Shown: piece after piece, positions 1 to 8,700 of the stretch
Layout: every line of letters begins with the position of its first letter
Numbering within the stretch: the stretch's first letter is position 1
Assembly: GCA_964344035.1 (NCBI GenBank)
Contig: CAYFLK010000003.1
Span: forward strand, 59,225-123,224
Reading direction: 5' to 3'
Source: UBA1014 sp964344035
GTDB taxonomy: Bacteria; SAR324; NAC60-12
Length of the DNA: 64,000 bases
The notes under the pieces: generated by a model
What the model saw: only the letters and a program-made list of their open reading frames with translations
Told to the model about the DNA's origin: nothing
Database searches by the model: none
Program-made: the position numbers and the translations under genes

Positions 1-467
1 CCCATGAAGGCAAGGTTGCTGCCGAAGCTGCTTCGGGATTGAAGAGTCATTTCGATGCCCGTACCATCCCCTCTGTTGCCTATACCGACCCGGAAATTGC
101 CTGGGCAGGCATTTCGGAAACAGAAGCGAAGCAAAAGGACCTGCCTTACGGAAAAGGAACCTTCCCCTGGGCGGCGAGTGGACGGAACCTGACTTTGGGG
201 AGAAGCGAGGGTCTCACGAAGCTGCTTTTTGAAGAAGATACCAGGAGGGTGATCGGGATCGGGATTGCCGGAGCGAATGCCGGAGATTTGATCGCGGAAG
301 GGACGCTGGCAATTGAGATGGGCGCCGACGCGGTTGACCTGGGCGCTACGATTCACCCACACCCGACTCTTTCAGAAACAATCGGGTTTGCGGCGGAAGT
401 ATTTGAGGGGACTATCACGGACCTTTACCTGCCAAAGTCACGCAAGCCGAATCAATCTGACCTATAG
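1..467 (+). CDS. lpdA: Dihydrolipoamide dehydrogenase, C-terminal part (5' end outside window)
   Basis: This is the E3 subunit of 2-oxoacid dehydrogenase complexes; it reoxidises protein-bound dihydrolipoamide with FAD and NAD+. The reading frame is already open at base 3, so the start lies upstream of the window. The visible part is the end of the FAD/NAD domain (HEGKVAAEAA) and the dimerisation domain. It contains IPSVAYTDPEIAW, TFPWAASGR and the active-site HPHPTLSE segment, whose His acts with a Glu as catalytic base. It matches the E. coli Lpd C-terminus closely and ends in TAG. It converges on fadH with two bases between the stops and no visible terminator. Identification is secure; which complex it serves cannot be told. 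Confidence 0.93.
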   Translation, partial: HEGKVAAEAASGLKSHFDARTIPSVAYTDPEIAWAGISETEAKQKDLPYGKGTFPWAASGRNLTLGRSEGLTKLLFEEDTRRVIGIGIAGANAGDLIAEGTLAIEMGADAVDLGATIHPHPTLSETIGFAAEVFEGTITDLYLPKSRKPNQSDL

Positions 468-469
468 GA

Positions 470-2494
470 TTAAATCCGTGCCGCAAGTTCCGCTCCCTCG
501 GCGATCGCGGTTTTGGCGTCCAGCCCTTTGGTTTCTCTGGCCCCGCCAATGGCATGGACAGACATGCCAGCCGCTTTCAGTGGTTTTTCCAGTTCTGACA
601 ACGGTTCCTGTCCTGCGGCAATAATCACATTATCTACTTCAAATACCATTACTTCGGGTTCCTTGCCCTTTTCCGGGAATACTTTCACGTGCAGCCCAGC
701 TTCATCAATTTTTAGGTATTCCACGCCCGCCTGCAAACGCACGCCGTGGGATTTCAAGGCTTGGATGTGTGCCCATCCAGTGGTCTTCCCCAGGCGTTTG
801 CCGATTTTTTCTGATGAACGCTGTAAAACTGTCACCTCATGCGGGACAGGGTTTTGCACCGCAAGTGCCTTTTCGGGGTCGAGGATGCAGTGCTGATGCA
901 GATAGGATGAAACATCGCTGTTCAGCACAGGCTGTGAAGTGATGAAATGCGCGACATCGATCCCAATTCCTCCCGCCCCGATGATTGCTACTCGCTTGCC
1001 TACAGGTTTTTCCTGTTCGAGCACTTCCAGGTAATCCATGACCTTCGGGTGTTCGCTTCCCTTAAGGGTAACCGGACGAGGCAGGATCCCGGAGGCTAAA
1101 ATGACGTGATCAAACTTACCCGAAATCAGATCTTCAGCAGATGCTTTTTCCCCCAGCCGGATTTCCACCCCATATTTTTCCAGCATTATACGGTAATAAC
1201 GTAATGTTTCCCGGAACTCCTGTTTGCCGGGGATTTTCACTGCAAGGTTGAGCTGCCCGCCAATTTTGGTTTTTTGATCAAACAGGACCACCTTGTGTCC
1301 ACGCATTGCGGCAATGTACGCGGCGGTCATCCCGGCCGGGCCTGCGCCGACCACTGCGATTGATTGTATAATATTCGCCGGATCATACTGAAGCAGGGTT
1401 TCTCGGCATGCACGCGGGTTGACGAGACAGCTTGCATGACGCATGGTGAACAGGTGGTCCAGACAGGCCTGGTTGCATGCGATGCATGTATTGATTTCCG
1501 CGGTACGTCCTTCAGCAGTTTTACGCACAAATTCAGCATCTGCCAGAAAAGGACGCGCCATGGAAACCATGTCCGCCGCTCCGTTGCGCAACAGGGACTC
1601 CGCCAAAGAAGGATCGTTGATACGGTTCGAGGTTATGACGGGAACATCAAGGTGTGGGCGCAGCTTTGCGGTGACCCATGCAAAAGCCGCGCGCGGGACC
1701 ATCATGGCAATGGTTGGGACCCGTGCCTCGTGCCACCCGATACCTGTGTTGATCAGGGTCGCCCCGGCTTTTTGTACACACCGCCCCAGTTCCACCACTT
1801 CTTCAAACGTGCTGCCTTCTTCAACCAGGTCAAGGCACGATAGACGGTAGACGATGAGGAAATCCTCCCCGGTTGCCTCACGGATCCCTTCCACGATGCG
1901 AATCGGGAACTTGATCCGGTTTTCATATCGTCCTCCCCATTCATCCGTGCGCCGGTTGGTTTTTTTGACAATGAATTCGTTAATCAGATATCCTTCCGAA
2001 CCCATCACTTCCACACCGTCATATCCTGCCCGCCGGGCAAGTTTAGCGCAGCGGATGTAATCCTTGATAGTTTGCAGGACTTCTTCATGCGTCAATTCGC
2101 GCGGTCGGTAGAAATTGATCGGTGCGGTGATTGGAGACGGCGCCACACATTGTTCCTGGTAGGAATAACGTCCTGTATGCAAAATCTGCAGAATGATTTT
2201 CGAGTCATGCCGATGCACTGCGTCGGTTATGGGCAGATGGAAATCGAGTTGATCTTCTGAAACCAGATCTGCGCCTTCCGCAAATACCCTTCCTTCCGAA
2301 TTCGGGGCGAAGCCCCCGGTGACTATCAGGCCCGTTCCTCCTCGCGCCCTTTCTTCGTAAAATGCCGCCAGTCTTGAGGAGCCGTCCGGAAGTTCCTCGA
2401 GTCCTGTATGCATGGAACCCATCACCACGCGGTTCTTTAATTCCGTTGAACCTGCCACCAAGGGGCTGAGCAGGGTTTCAAAAGCCATGGTCAT
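470..2494 (-). CDS. fadH: 2,4-dienoyl-CoA reductase (NADPH), FadH family
   Basis: This flavoprotein reduces 2,4-dienoyl-CoA from unsaturated fatty acids so that beta-oxidation can continue. The 674-residue length matches E. coli FadH (about 672). The N-terminal half is an old-yellow-enzyme TIM barrel that binds FMN. A Cys cluster follows near residues 337-360 (CIACNQAC, then ASC), the expected 4Fe-4S site. The C-terminal half has two dinucleotide folds, VAVVGAGPAGMTAA and VAIIGAGGIGIDVAHF, for FAD and NADPH. ATG at 2494 has AAAGG just upstream; a second ATG lies two codons later. It sits 61 bases after prfA in the rho-rpmE-prfA run, where prmC is often found. Related 2-enoate or trimethylamine dehydrogenases share this layout, so the exact substrate is inferred. 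Confidence 0.88.
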   Translation of the reverse strand: MTMAFETLLSPLVAGSTELKNRVVMGSMHTGLEELPDGSSRLAAFYEERARGGTGLIVTGGFAPNSEGRVFAEGADLVSEDQLDFHLPITDAVHRHDSKIILQILHTGRYSYQEQCVAPSPITAPINFYRPRELTHEEVLQTIKDYIRCAKLARRAGYDGVEVMGSEGYLINEFIVKKTNRRTDEWGGRYENRIKFPIRIVEGIREATGEDFLIVYRLSCLDLVEEGSTFEEVVELGRCVQKAGATLINTGIGWHEARVPTIAMMVPRAAFAWVTAKLRPHLDVPVITSNRINDPSLAESLLRNGAADMVSMARPFLADAEFVRKTAEGRTAEINTCIACNQACLDHLFTMRHASCLVNPRACRETLLQYDPANIIQSIAVVGAGPAGMTAAYIAAMRGHKVVLFDQKTKIGGQLNLAVKIPGKQEFRETLRYYRIMLEKYGVEIRLGEKASAEDLISGKFDHVILASGILPRPVTLKGSEHPKVMDYLEVLEQEKPVGKRVAIIGAGGIGIDVAHFITSQPVLNSDVSSYLHQHCILDPEKALAVQNPVPHEVTVLQRSSEKIGKRLGKTTGWAHIQALKSHGVRLQAGVEYLKIDEAGLHVKVFPEKGKEPEVMVFEVDNVIIAAGQEPLSELEKPLKAAGMSVHAIGGARETKGLDAKTAIAEGAELAARI

Positions 2495-2555
2495 TTACCT
2501 TTGGAATAAAATGAAATCTGAAAGGAGCGAACCGCAAAGGAATTGCCTCAGTTTC

Positions 2556-3623
2556 TCATGAGGCTTTCAGCAATTCGGTTTGGTGGTGCGTGAGCAGCGG
2601 TTCGATTACTGAATCCAGATGCCCGAGCATGATCTCTTCCAGCTTATAGAGGGTGAGGTTGACGCGGTGATCGGTTATCCGTCCCTGGGGAAAGTTGTAT
2701 GTCCGGATGCGTTCACTGCGGTCACCGGAACCCACCATGCCGCGTCGCTTGCGCGAGGCATCGGATTGCTGTTCCATGAGCTTCTGCTCATAAAGCCTGG
2801 CCCGCAGGACTTTCAGGGCCTGGTTTTTATTTTTCAACTGGGATTTTTCGTTCTGACAGGTGACCACCAATCCGCTGGGGATGTGAGTTATTCGCACTGC
2901 CGAATCTGTCGTGTTGACGCTTTGGCCCCCCGGGCCGGATGAACGGAAAACATCAATGCGCAGGTCATTGGGATTGAGTTTAATCTCCACCTCCTCCACT
3001 TCCGGCAGCACTGCTACTGTGGCCGCGGACGTATGTATACGCCCCTGGGTTTCAGTTTTCGGAATACGCTGTACTCGGTGTACACCTCCTTCAAATTTCA
3101 AACGGCTGTACACGTTCTTTCCCTCGATTGAGGCCACAACTTCCTTGTAACCCCCAATATCCGTGATGCTTTCATTGAGGATTTCAATGCGCCATTTGCG
3201 CATTTCGGCATATCGTACGTACATCCGGAAAAGATCATTGGCGAACAGTGCTGCCTCGTCCCCACCTGTTCCCGCGCGGATCTCGAGAATGGTGTTGCGT
3301 GTATCGTCGGGGTCTTTGGGGAGAAGGAGCAGTTCGATCTGCTGTTCCAGTGCTTTTGCAACGGGGAGAAGCCCGGAGATTTCCTGCCGTGCTATGGAAC
3401 GGATTTCTGTATCTTCTGCTGGGTCATCAGCGAGAATCCGGTTTTCTTCAAGTTCCCTGGATATTTTTTGATATCGCCGGTAGGTGGAAACAAGTTCCTG
3501 AAGGTCGGAATATTCCCGTGAAAGCTCGCGGTAGCGCGTTTGATCGTTGAGGGTTTCAGGTTTGCCAAGGAGTTCGGTCAGTTCCTCAAAGCGTTGATCA
3601 AGCTCTGCTAGTTTCTCCAGCAT
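2556..3623 (-). CDS. prfA: Peptide chain release factor 1
   Basis: RF1 recognises UAA and UAG in the ribosomal A site and triggers peptide release. The 355-residue protein has the catalytic GGQ motif (SSGPGGQSVNTTDS), whose Gln is normally methylated by PrmC. It also has the segment VQRIPKTETQGRIHTSA. The PxT tripeptide (here PKT) marks RF1, whereas RF2 carries SPF. It starts six bases after the rpmE stop and has CAGGAA as a likely ribosome site. prmC does not follow it. It is of interest because the neighbouring rho gene holds an in-frame UAG, one of the codons this factor reads. Confidence 0.96.
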   Translation of the reverse strand: MLEKLAELDQRFEELTELLGKPETLNDQTRYRELSREYSDLQELVSTYRRYQKISRELEENRILADDPAEDTEIRSIARQEISGLLPVAKALEQQIELLLLPKDPDDTRNTILEIRAGTGGDEAALFANDLFRMYVRYAEMRKWRIEILNESITDIGGYKEVVASIEGKNVYSRLKFEGGVHRVQRIPKTETQGRIHTSAATVAVLPEVEEVEIKLNPNDLRIDVFRSSGPGGQSVNTTDSAVRITHIPSGLVVTCQNEKSQLKNKNQALKVLRARLYEQKLMEQQSDASRKRRGMVGSGDRSERIRTYNFPQGRITDHRVNLTLYKLEEIMLGHLDSVIEPLLTHHQTELLKAS

Positions 3624-3629
3624 TTCCTG

Positions 3630-3836
3630 TCAGGCACGTTTGTAACGGCGGTTGAATTTCTCAATTCTGCCTGCAGTGTCCACCATCTTTTGCGCAGTAC
3701 CTGTAAAAAAAGGATGGCAATTCGAACATATTTCCACCGTGTTTTCTCCTCCTAAAGTGGACATGGTGTTCCAGGTTGCACCACACGAGCAGCGGAAAGA
3801 GGTGAGTACGTATTTGGGATGGATGTCAGGTTTCAT
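3630..3836 (-). CDS. rpmE: 50S ribosomal protein L31, zinc-binding form
   Basis: L31 sits at the central protuberance of the large subunit and bridges to the 30S. The 68-residue length is typical. Cys pairs (RCSCG near the N-terminus and ICSNCHPFFTG further on) mark the zinc-containing form rather than the zinc-free paralogue. The end (RIEKFNRRYKRA) is the usual basic tail. It lies 22 bases downstream of rho and 6 bases upstream of prfA, so the three are very likely co-transcribed, an order common in proteobacteria. Confidence 0.96.
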   Translation of the reverse strand: MKPDIHPKYVLTSFRCSCGATWNTMSTLGGENTVEICSNCHPFFTGTAQKMVDTAGRIEKFNRRYKRA

Positions 3837-3858
3837 TTCGTATACTCCAAGCTTGGTG

Positions 3859-4965
3859 TTATTTGTCCATCATGTGCAGAAATTCATCATTATTTTTGAA
3901 TTTTGACATTTTATCAAACAGGAATTCCATCGCTTCCACGACATTAAGCGATGCAAGCACTTTGCGAAGAATCCAGATTCGGTCAATGTCCTGCTTTTTC
4001 AGCAGCAGTTCTTCCTTTCTTGTTCCGGATTTGTTGATGTCTATTGCGGGGAACAGGCGTTTTTCCACCAGTTTCCGGTCAAGCACCAGTTCCATGTTCC
4101 CTGTACCTTTGAACTCTTCAAAAATGACCTCGTCCATGCGGCTTCCGGTGTCGATGAGCGCAGTGGAAATGATGGTCAGAGAACCGCCTTCCTCAACATT
4201 CCGGGCGGCGCCGAAAAACCGTTTTGGCTTGTGCAGGGCATTCGCGTCTACTCCGCCGGAGAGGATTTTCCCGCTTGGAGGGATAACAGAGTTGTATGCG
4301 CGTGCCAGTCTGGTTATGGAATCCAGCAGGATAACCACGTTGCGCTGGTGTTCAACCAGGCGTTTCGCTTTTTCAAGCACCATTTCCGCAACCTGAACAT
4401 GACGGGTGGCGGGTTCATCAAAGGTCGAACTGACCACTTCTCCATTCACGGAACGCTGCATTTCAGTGACTTCTTCCGGACGCTCATCAATCAAAAGGAC
4501 AATGAGATCGACATCCGGGTGGTTTTCCGTGATGCTATTGGCAATTGATTGCAGGATCATGGTTTTCCCGGTTCTGGGAGGAGCAACGATGAGGGCGCGT
4601 TGGCCCATGCCGATTGGTGCGGAAAGTTCGATAATCCTGGTGGTCATGTCTCGGTCTTTACGCTCCAGTATCAGCCGCTCATCCGGAAACAGGGGCGTCA
4701 GATTGTCAAACAGGATTTTTTCAAACGCCACGTCCGGAGATTTGAAATTCACCTCTTCCACCTTCAACAGCGCATAATAACGCTCGCTTTCTTTGGGAGG
4801 GCGAATCTGCCCTGAAATGGTATCGCCGGTCTGCAGGTTGAACCGCCTGATTTGTGAAGGTGAGACGTAAATATCATCCGGACCAGGCAGGTAATTGTAG
4901 TCCGGGGCACGAAGGAACCCGAAACCGTCCGGCAGGGTTTCTAAAACTCCGGAACCGTACACCAC
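3859..4965 (-). CDS. rho: Transcription termination factor Rho, main body downstream of an in-frame TAG
   Basis: Rho is the hexameric RNA-dependent ATPase that ends untranslated transcripts. This part holds the RNA-binding cold-shock-like domain (GVLETLPDGFGFLR, then YVSPSQIRRFN) and the RecA-like motor. The motor has Walker A (APPRTGKTM), Walker B (VILLDSITRLARAYN) and the Q- and R-loop region (SGGVDANALH). It runs to the normal C-terminus. The coding frame actually continues upstream without a shift to 5238 but is cut by TAG at 5011-5013. If translated on its own, the first starts after the stop are GTG codons at 4965 and 4962, giving 368 residues that lack the N-terminal helical domain. 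No good ribosome site precedes them. The most economical view is one gene at 3859-5238 with a nonsense codon. Confidence 0.9.
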   Translation of the reverse strand: MVYGSGVLETLPDGFGFLRAPDYNYLPGPDDIYVSPSQIRRFNLQTGDTISGQIRPPKESERYYALLKVEEVNFKSPDVAFEKILFDNLTPLFPDERLILERKDRDMTTRIIELSAPIGMGQRALIVAPPRTGKTMILQSIANSITENHPDVDLIVLLIDERPEEVTEMQRSVNGEVVSSTFDEPATRHVQVAEMVLEKAKRLVEHQRNVVILLDSITRLARAYNSVIPPSGKILSGGVDANALHKPKRFFGAARNVEEGGSLTIISTALIDTGSRMDEVIFEEFKGTGNMELVLDRKLVEKRLFPAIDINKSGTRKEELLLKKQDIDRIWILRKVLASLNVVEAMEFLFDKMSKFKNNDEFLHMMDK

Positions 4966-5010
4966 CCCGTTTTTCTTTGTCTGTGCCTGAAGCAGGGCAA
5001 AGATCAGATC

Positions 5011-5238
5011 CTATACCCGCATGCTGTTCGCATTCTCAATGTTGTAATCGCGGGCGATTTTGATCAATGCAGTGATGTCCTTCTTCTTGAGTTCAACAAG
5101 ATTCAAGGTTGGCGGGGCGTCATGTGCTTGAGGGGATTTATGGTGGTTTTGAGTTCCGCGTGAGGGGCGGCCACGGGACATGCGGGCTTCCATGGGGCGG
5201 CTCTTTGTAACAGTTTCGGTGTTGTTGACTGCAGTCAT
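5011..5238 (-). pseudogene. rho: N-terminal fragment of Rho, ending at an in-frame amber codon
   Basis: This 75-codon stretch is the N-terminal part of Rho. After a poorly conserved basic leader it reads LNLVELKKKDITALIKIA and IENANSMRV, the helical domain seen in other Rho proteins. It stops at TAG (5011-5013). The next codons in the same frame read DLIFALLQAQTKKNGVVYG, which is the expected continuation. Homologues usually have MRKQ followed by E or D at this place, so the TAG falls where CAG (Gln) is expected, one C-to-T change away. The start shown is ATG at 5238; an alternative ATG lies 15 codons later. About 250 bases upstream are non-coding and could be the leader through which Rho usually controls itself. 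Confidence 0.85.
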
Positions 5239-5491
5239 CGGGATTGGAATGAAGAAGGAATATCAACTATTTATCCATCAAGCATCATACGCTTAATGGA
5301 CGTTTTGGAAACAGGAATCAGATTGGCAGCGATTTCTGTGGGATGTATCTCAGGAGGATTTGCCAAGAGGTTGATCTTGACAAGATGTCATTCAGGTTTT
5401 CATTGATTGGGAACGATGTCAAGCAATTTCTTTCCATTTATGATTTCATACAGCAAGTTTCCGAAAAAACACACCAGGTATCAGTGAAGAC

Positions 5492-8197
5492 TTAAAGCAC
5501 GGGATTGCCTGATATCAGGTTGCGCATCCCCTTGCGGAAAAGATCAATCGGAATAATGAGGATAGAGAAACCCAGTACGTAACCCCACTCAGTCAAACTC
5601 AAACCGACTGTGCGCAAAACTTCCCCTCCCAGGTAGGTGAAGACGGTCTGCAGGAAAAAGATGAGGGCAACGACAAAAAGGAAGTTCCGGTTTTCCAGCA
5701 GGTGTTCAAACAGGTTCAAGCCTTCCGTTCGTGCATTGAATTTGTTGAAGTTGTTAACAAAAACAAAAAAACCGAAAAAAGCCGTCAGCAAAACGGCACG
5801 CGAATCATACCCGGGATTTACAGGATCTCCGCAGCGTATAGTATCGCAGGGAAACAAGCTGCTTACATACTCTGAAGTAAGAAAAAACATGCTGAGTGCG
5901 GCAATGGTGATGCCGTTGACCAAAATGGCGGACCACATATCTTTGTTGATCAGCGGAGCATCCAATACAGTCGGTTTTTCGCGCATGTACCGTTTCAGTG
6001 CGGCTTCACCTGAAAAGGCAAAGGCTGCAAGTGTATCCATGACAATGTTTACCCACAGCAGCTGGGTCATGGTCAACGGCAAATCGATGCCGAAAAAAGG
6101 TCCGAGAAATGCTACTAGAATCGCCGCAACATTGACGGACAACTGGAAAATGAGAAATTTGCGGATCGATTTTAATAGTGTCCGACCATACAAAACGGCA
6201 TTGGTCAGGGAAATGAAGTTGTTGTCGAGAATGACTATATCACTGGATTCTTTGGTCATGTCGGTCCCGTTGCCCATGGCAAAACCAACATCTGCATTTT
6301 TCACAGCGGGAGCATCGTTAACACCGTCACCAGTCATCCCCACCACCATGTTCAAGTCTTTGACCAGTTTCACAAGCCGGCTTTTATCCGTCGGCAGGGC
6401 CCGGGCCACAACGCACAGATCGGGGAATATCTGCTGCAATTCCTTATCGCTCAGTTGTGCGAGTTCAGTAGAAGTCAAAACTTGCTGACTGCTTCCCTTG
6501 AGGATCCCGACTTCTTTTGCGATTGCCTGTGCGGTTTCCTTGGAGTCTCCGGTTATCATAACTACCTTGATGCCGGCTTGCTGCGCTTTGAGCACTGCGG
6601 GTTTGGATTCGTTACGCATCTCGTCACGGAGTCCGAAGATGGAAACCAGGGTCAGTTCTTCGGGAAGGACAGGGTCTTTTCCTAATGGGACTTCGGATAC
6701 AGCAACTGCGATTAAACGCATTGCCCGGGCACACAGTTGCTGCATCTGTAGTTCAAGTTCGGCATGATTATCCAACGGTTGCCGTCTCCCGTTCTTGTCC
6801 AGAAAATGTGTGCATCCGGCAATTATGATCTCAGCCGCGCCCTTGACCAAAGTTGTGGAGCGTTCACCCTCAACCTGTGTTGCGGAGAATTTATGGGCAC
6901 TGTTGAAAGGAATATCGGAAACGGTGCGGAGGTCGTCCTTTTCAGCAAGATTGGGTCCCAGAAAACTGAGCAATGCCTTTTCAGTCGGGTTGGCGCCGAC
7001 GATTTGCGGCAGGTTTGAGTCAGATAAATCGATAGACAAAGAAGTGTTGTTGCGCAGTGTAAACACCACTTCCTTCCGCAGTGGTTCCGGAACATCTTCC
7101 AATGCCTGGAAATGTTCTCCATCACCGCTAAGCACGTCCGCGACTGTGAGCCTGCCAACCGTCAAGGTGCCGGTTTTGTCAGTGAACAGGACGTTGAGGC
7201 TCCCTGAGGTTTCAATGCCCAAAAGTTTGCGGACCAGGACGTTTGCTCGCAGCAGTTTGCGCATATTCAGCGAGAGCACGACGGCAATCATCATCGGCAA
7301 ACCCTCAGGTACAGCAACAACGATTATGATGATCGCCAGAATAATCGCGGTCACCAGATGGTAAAGGATTGCGCCGGTTGGTTGCGCGAAATAAGCAGCT
7401 AGACTACCAGTGGCCGCAAAACCGACATGTTCATCGAAAACCATGTGGTGGAACATGAATGAAAGGGCGATAAAGGTAGCCCCAAGGTAGCCGAAGGTAG
7501 TTATTTGCTTGCCAAGTTTCGCCAGTTTTTGTTGTAGTGGCGACAATCGGTCTTCGGCGGAAACCAGGTCTTTAAGGGTGGCGCCGTATTTTGTCTGGTC
7601 GCCCACGGCCAGGACCTTCATCACTCCCTCGCCTTCCTCGACCAGTGCCGCACGGGAAAGACTGTGTCGTTTCGCATGTATGTTCCCATCATCCGCGGCC
7701 GCGGTTTTTTCCACTGGTTCAGATTCTCCGGTCAAGGCAGATTCGTTGATGTCCAGGGCGCCCTCGAGCAGATAGCCATCCGCGGGGATGTTGTCTCCTG
7801 GTTGGAGCAGCACGAAATCATCGACCACCAGTTCATCCATCAGAATTTCTGAAAGTACGCCGTTGCGGAAAACCTTGACCCGGATCTTAGACGCCTCTTC
7901 CAACAATCTTTGAAATTCTGTCTCATTGCTGAATTCCGAGAAAGTCGCCACCAGGGTTGCAAGCACAACGGCAATTGCAATCCCCAATCCTTCATACCAG
8001 GGCGCAAATCCCAAAACCGCCAGCAGGACTGTGACTGCCAGGGCGACAATCAGGATGACGATGATCGGGTTACGCAGGTTTGCCAGCAGTTTGTCCCAAA
8101 AAGTCTCGGCCTTTTGAGTAGTGATTGCGTTAGCGCCCTTGGTGCTGCGGGATTCAGTGACCTGTCGGTCAGACAGTCCCGCATAGCTAAATTTCAT
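5492..8197 (-). CDS. P-type cation-transporting ATPase, Ca2+ (type II) family
   Basis: The protein is an integral membrane ion pump of 901 residues. It has the actuator motif LTGES (about residue 158), the phosphorylation site DKTGTLT (Asp near residue 340) and the hinge motif MTGDGVNDAP. The fourth membrane helix carries VPEGLPMMIA, whose Glu is a calcium ligand in SERCA and PMCA pumps. It is followed by LSLNMRKLLRANVLVRKLLGIE, a form common in PMCA-like bacterial proteins. Membrane segments lie at both ends, including a long C-terminal set. Calcium export is therefore likely, though a bacterial role in Na+ or Mn2+ transport cannot be excluded. It is transcribed away from the pilin-like genes at 8.3 kb and is probably a single-gene unit. 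Confidence 0.88.
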   Translation of the reverse strand: MKFSYAGLSDRQVTESRSTKGANAITTQKAETFWDKLLANLRNPIIVILIVALAVTVLLAVLGFAPWYEGLGIAIAVVLATLVATFSEFSNETEFQRLLEEASKIRVKVFRNGVLSEILMDELVVDDFVLLQPGDNIPADGYLLEGALDINESALTGESEPVEKTAAADDGNIHAKRHSLSRAALVEEGEGVMKVLAVGDQTKYGATLKDLVSAEDRLSPLQQKLAKLGKQITTFGYLGATFIALSFMFHHMVFDEHVGFAATGSLAAYFAQPTGAILYHLVTAIILAIIIIVVAVPEGLPMMIAVVLSLNMRKLLRANVLVRKLLGIETSGSLNVLFTDKTGTLTVGRLTVADVLSGDGEHFQALEDVPEPLRKEVVFTLRNNTSLSIDLSDSNLPQIVGANPTEKALLSFLGPNLAEKDDLRTVSDIPFNSAHKFSATQVEGERSTTLVKGAAEIIIAGCTHFLDKNGRRQPLDNHAELELQMQQLCARAMRLIAVAVSEVPLGKDPVLPEELTLVSIFGLRDEMRNESKPAVLKAQQAGIKVVMITGDSKETAQAIAKEVGILKGSSQQVLTSTELAQLSDKELQQIFPDLCVVARALPTDKSRLVKLVKDLNMVVGMTGDGVNDAPAVKNADVGFAMGNGTDMTKESSDIVILDNNFISLTNAVLYGRTLLKSIRKFLIFQLSVNVAAILVAFLGPFFGIDLPLTMTQLLWVNIVMDTLAAFAFSGEAALKRYMREKPTVLDAPLINKDMWSAILVNGITIAALSMFFLTSEYVSSLFPCDTIRCGDPVNPGYDSRAVLLTAFFGFFVFVNNFNKFNARTEGLNLFEHLLENRNFLFVVALIFFLQTVFTYLGGEVLRTVGLSLTEWGYVLGFSILIIPIDLFRKGMRNLISGNPVL

Positions 8198-8290
8198 TTA
8201 TTGACTCCATCAAAAAAGATTGGGAACATAAACATTTGCCCCTGAAACTTTGTTTAAGTGATGAACATCGTTTTCTGCAAACCGGGAATC

Positions 8291-8683
8291 ATGTTGCCGA
8301 ATTACTTCAAGGCTTATCCAAAATTGAAAGCCTTTACCCTCATCGAAGTCATGATCACCGGAGGGATCTTGTTGGTATTCATCAATATGTTCGTGCAAAT
8401 TAGTAACCAAACCAACTCTCAGATCGAAACGGTTAGTGATAAATTATGGATTTCCAGGAATCTGGACCGTTGGACTACAGAAGTTTTATGGCAGCATCCA
8501 TACAGCAAACCATTGACCGCTGGTGTGCATCAGCACACATATAATTCGGAATATGGAACTGCCGATTTAGTCTGGAGGATCACGGAAGATCATGATGAGT
8601 TGATTACAGTGGATTTCCACATTGAAGACGATTACACGAAAGAACTTTCGCAATACTGGATTGGCACAGTCCTCATGGATTAA
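8291..8683 (+). CDS. Prepilin-type protein (type IV pilus or type II secretion minor pseudopilin)
   Basis: The protein has a short basic leader followed by KLKA/FTLIEVMITGG, the site cut and N-methylated by prepilin peptidase, with Glu at mature position 5. One hydrophobic helix follows, then a small globular domain of about 100 residues without recognisable family features. ATG at 8291 gives a 14-residue leader with CGGGA upstream. Earlier starts at 8258 (GTG) and 8261 (ATG) stay in frame. It is followed 17 bases on by a second prepilin-like gene. No pilus ATPase or platform gene is nearby, so the machine it serves is not shown. Confidence 0.75.
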   Translation: MLPNYFKAYPKLKAFTLIEVMITGGILLVFINMFVQISNQTNSQIETVSDKLWISRNLDRWTTEVLWQHPYSKPLTAGVHQHTYNSEYGTADLVWRITEDHDELITVDFHIEDDYTKELSQYWIGTVLMD

Positions 8684-8700
8684 AAGTGTTTTAAACCATT

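Noticed and set aside
3859..5238. Reassignment of TAG or TAA to an amino acid
   Set aside because: lpdA ends in TAG; fadH, the P-ATPase and the first prepilin gene end in TAA at family-typical positions, and RF1 is intact.
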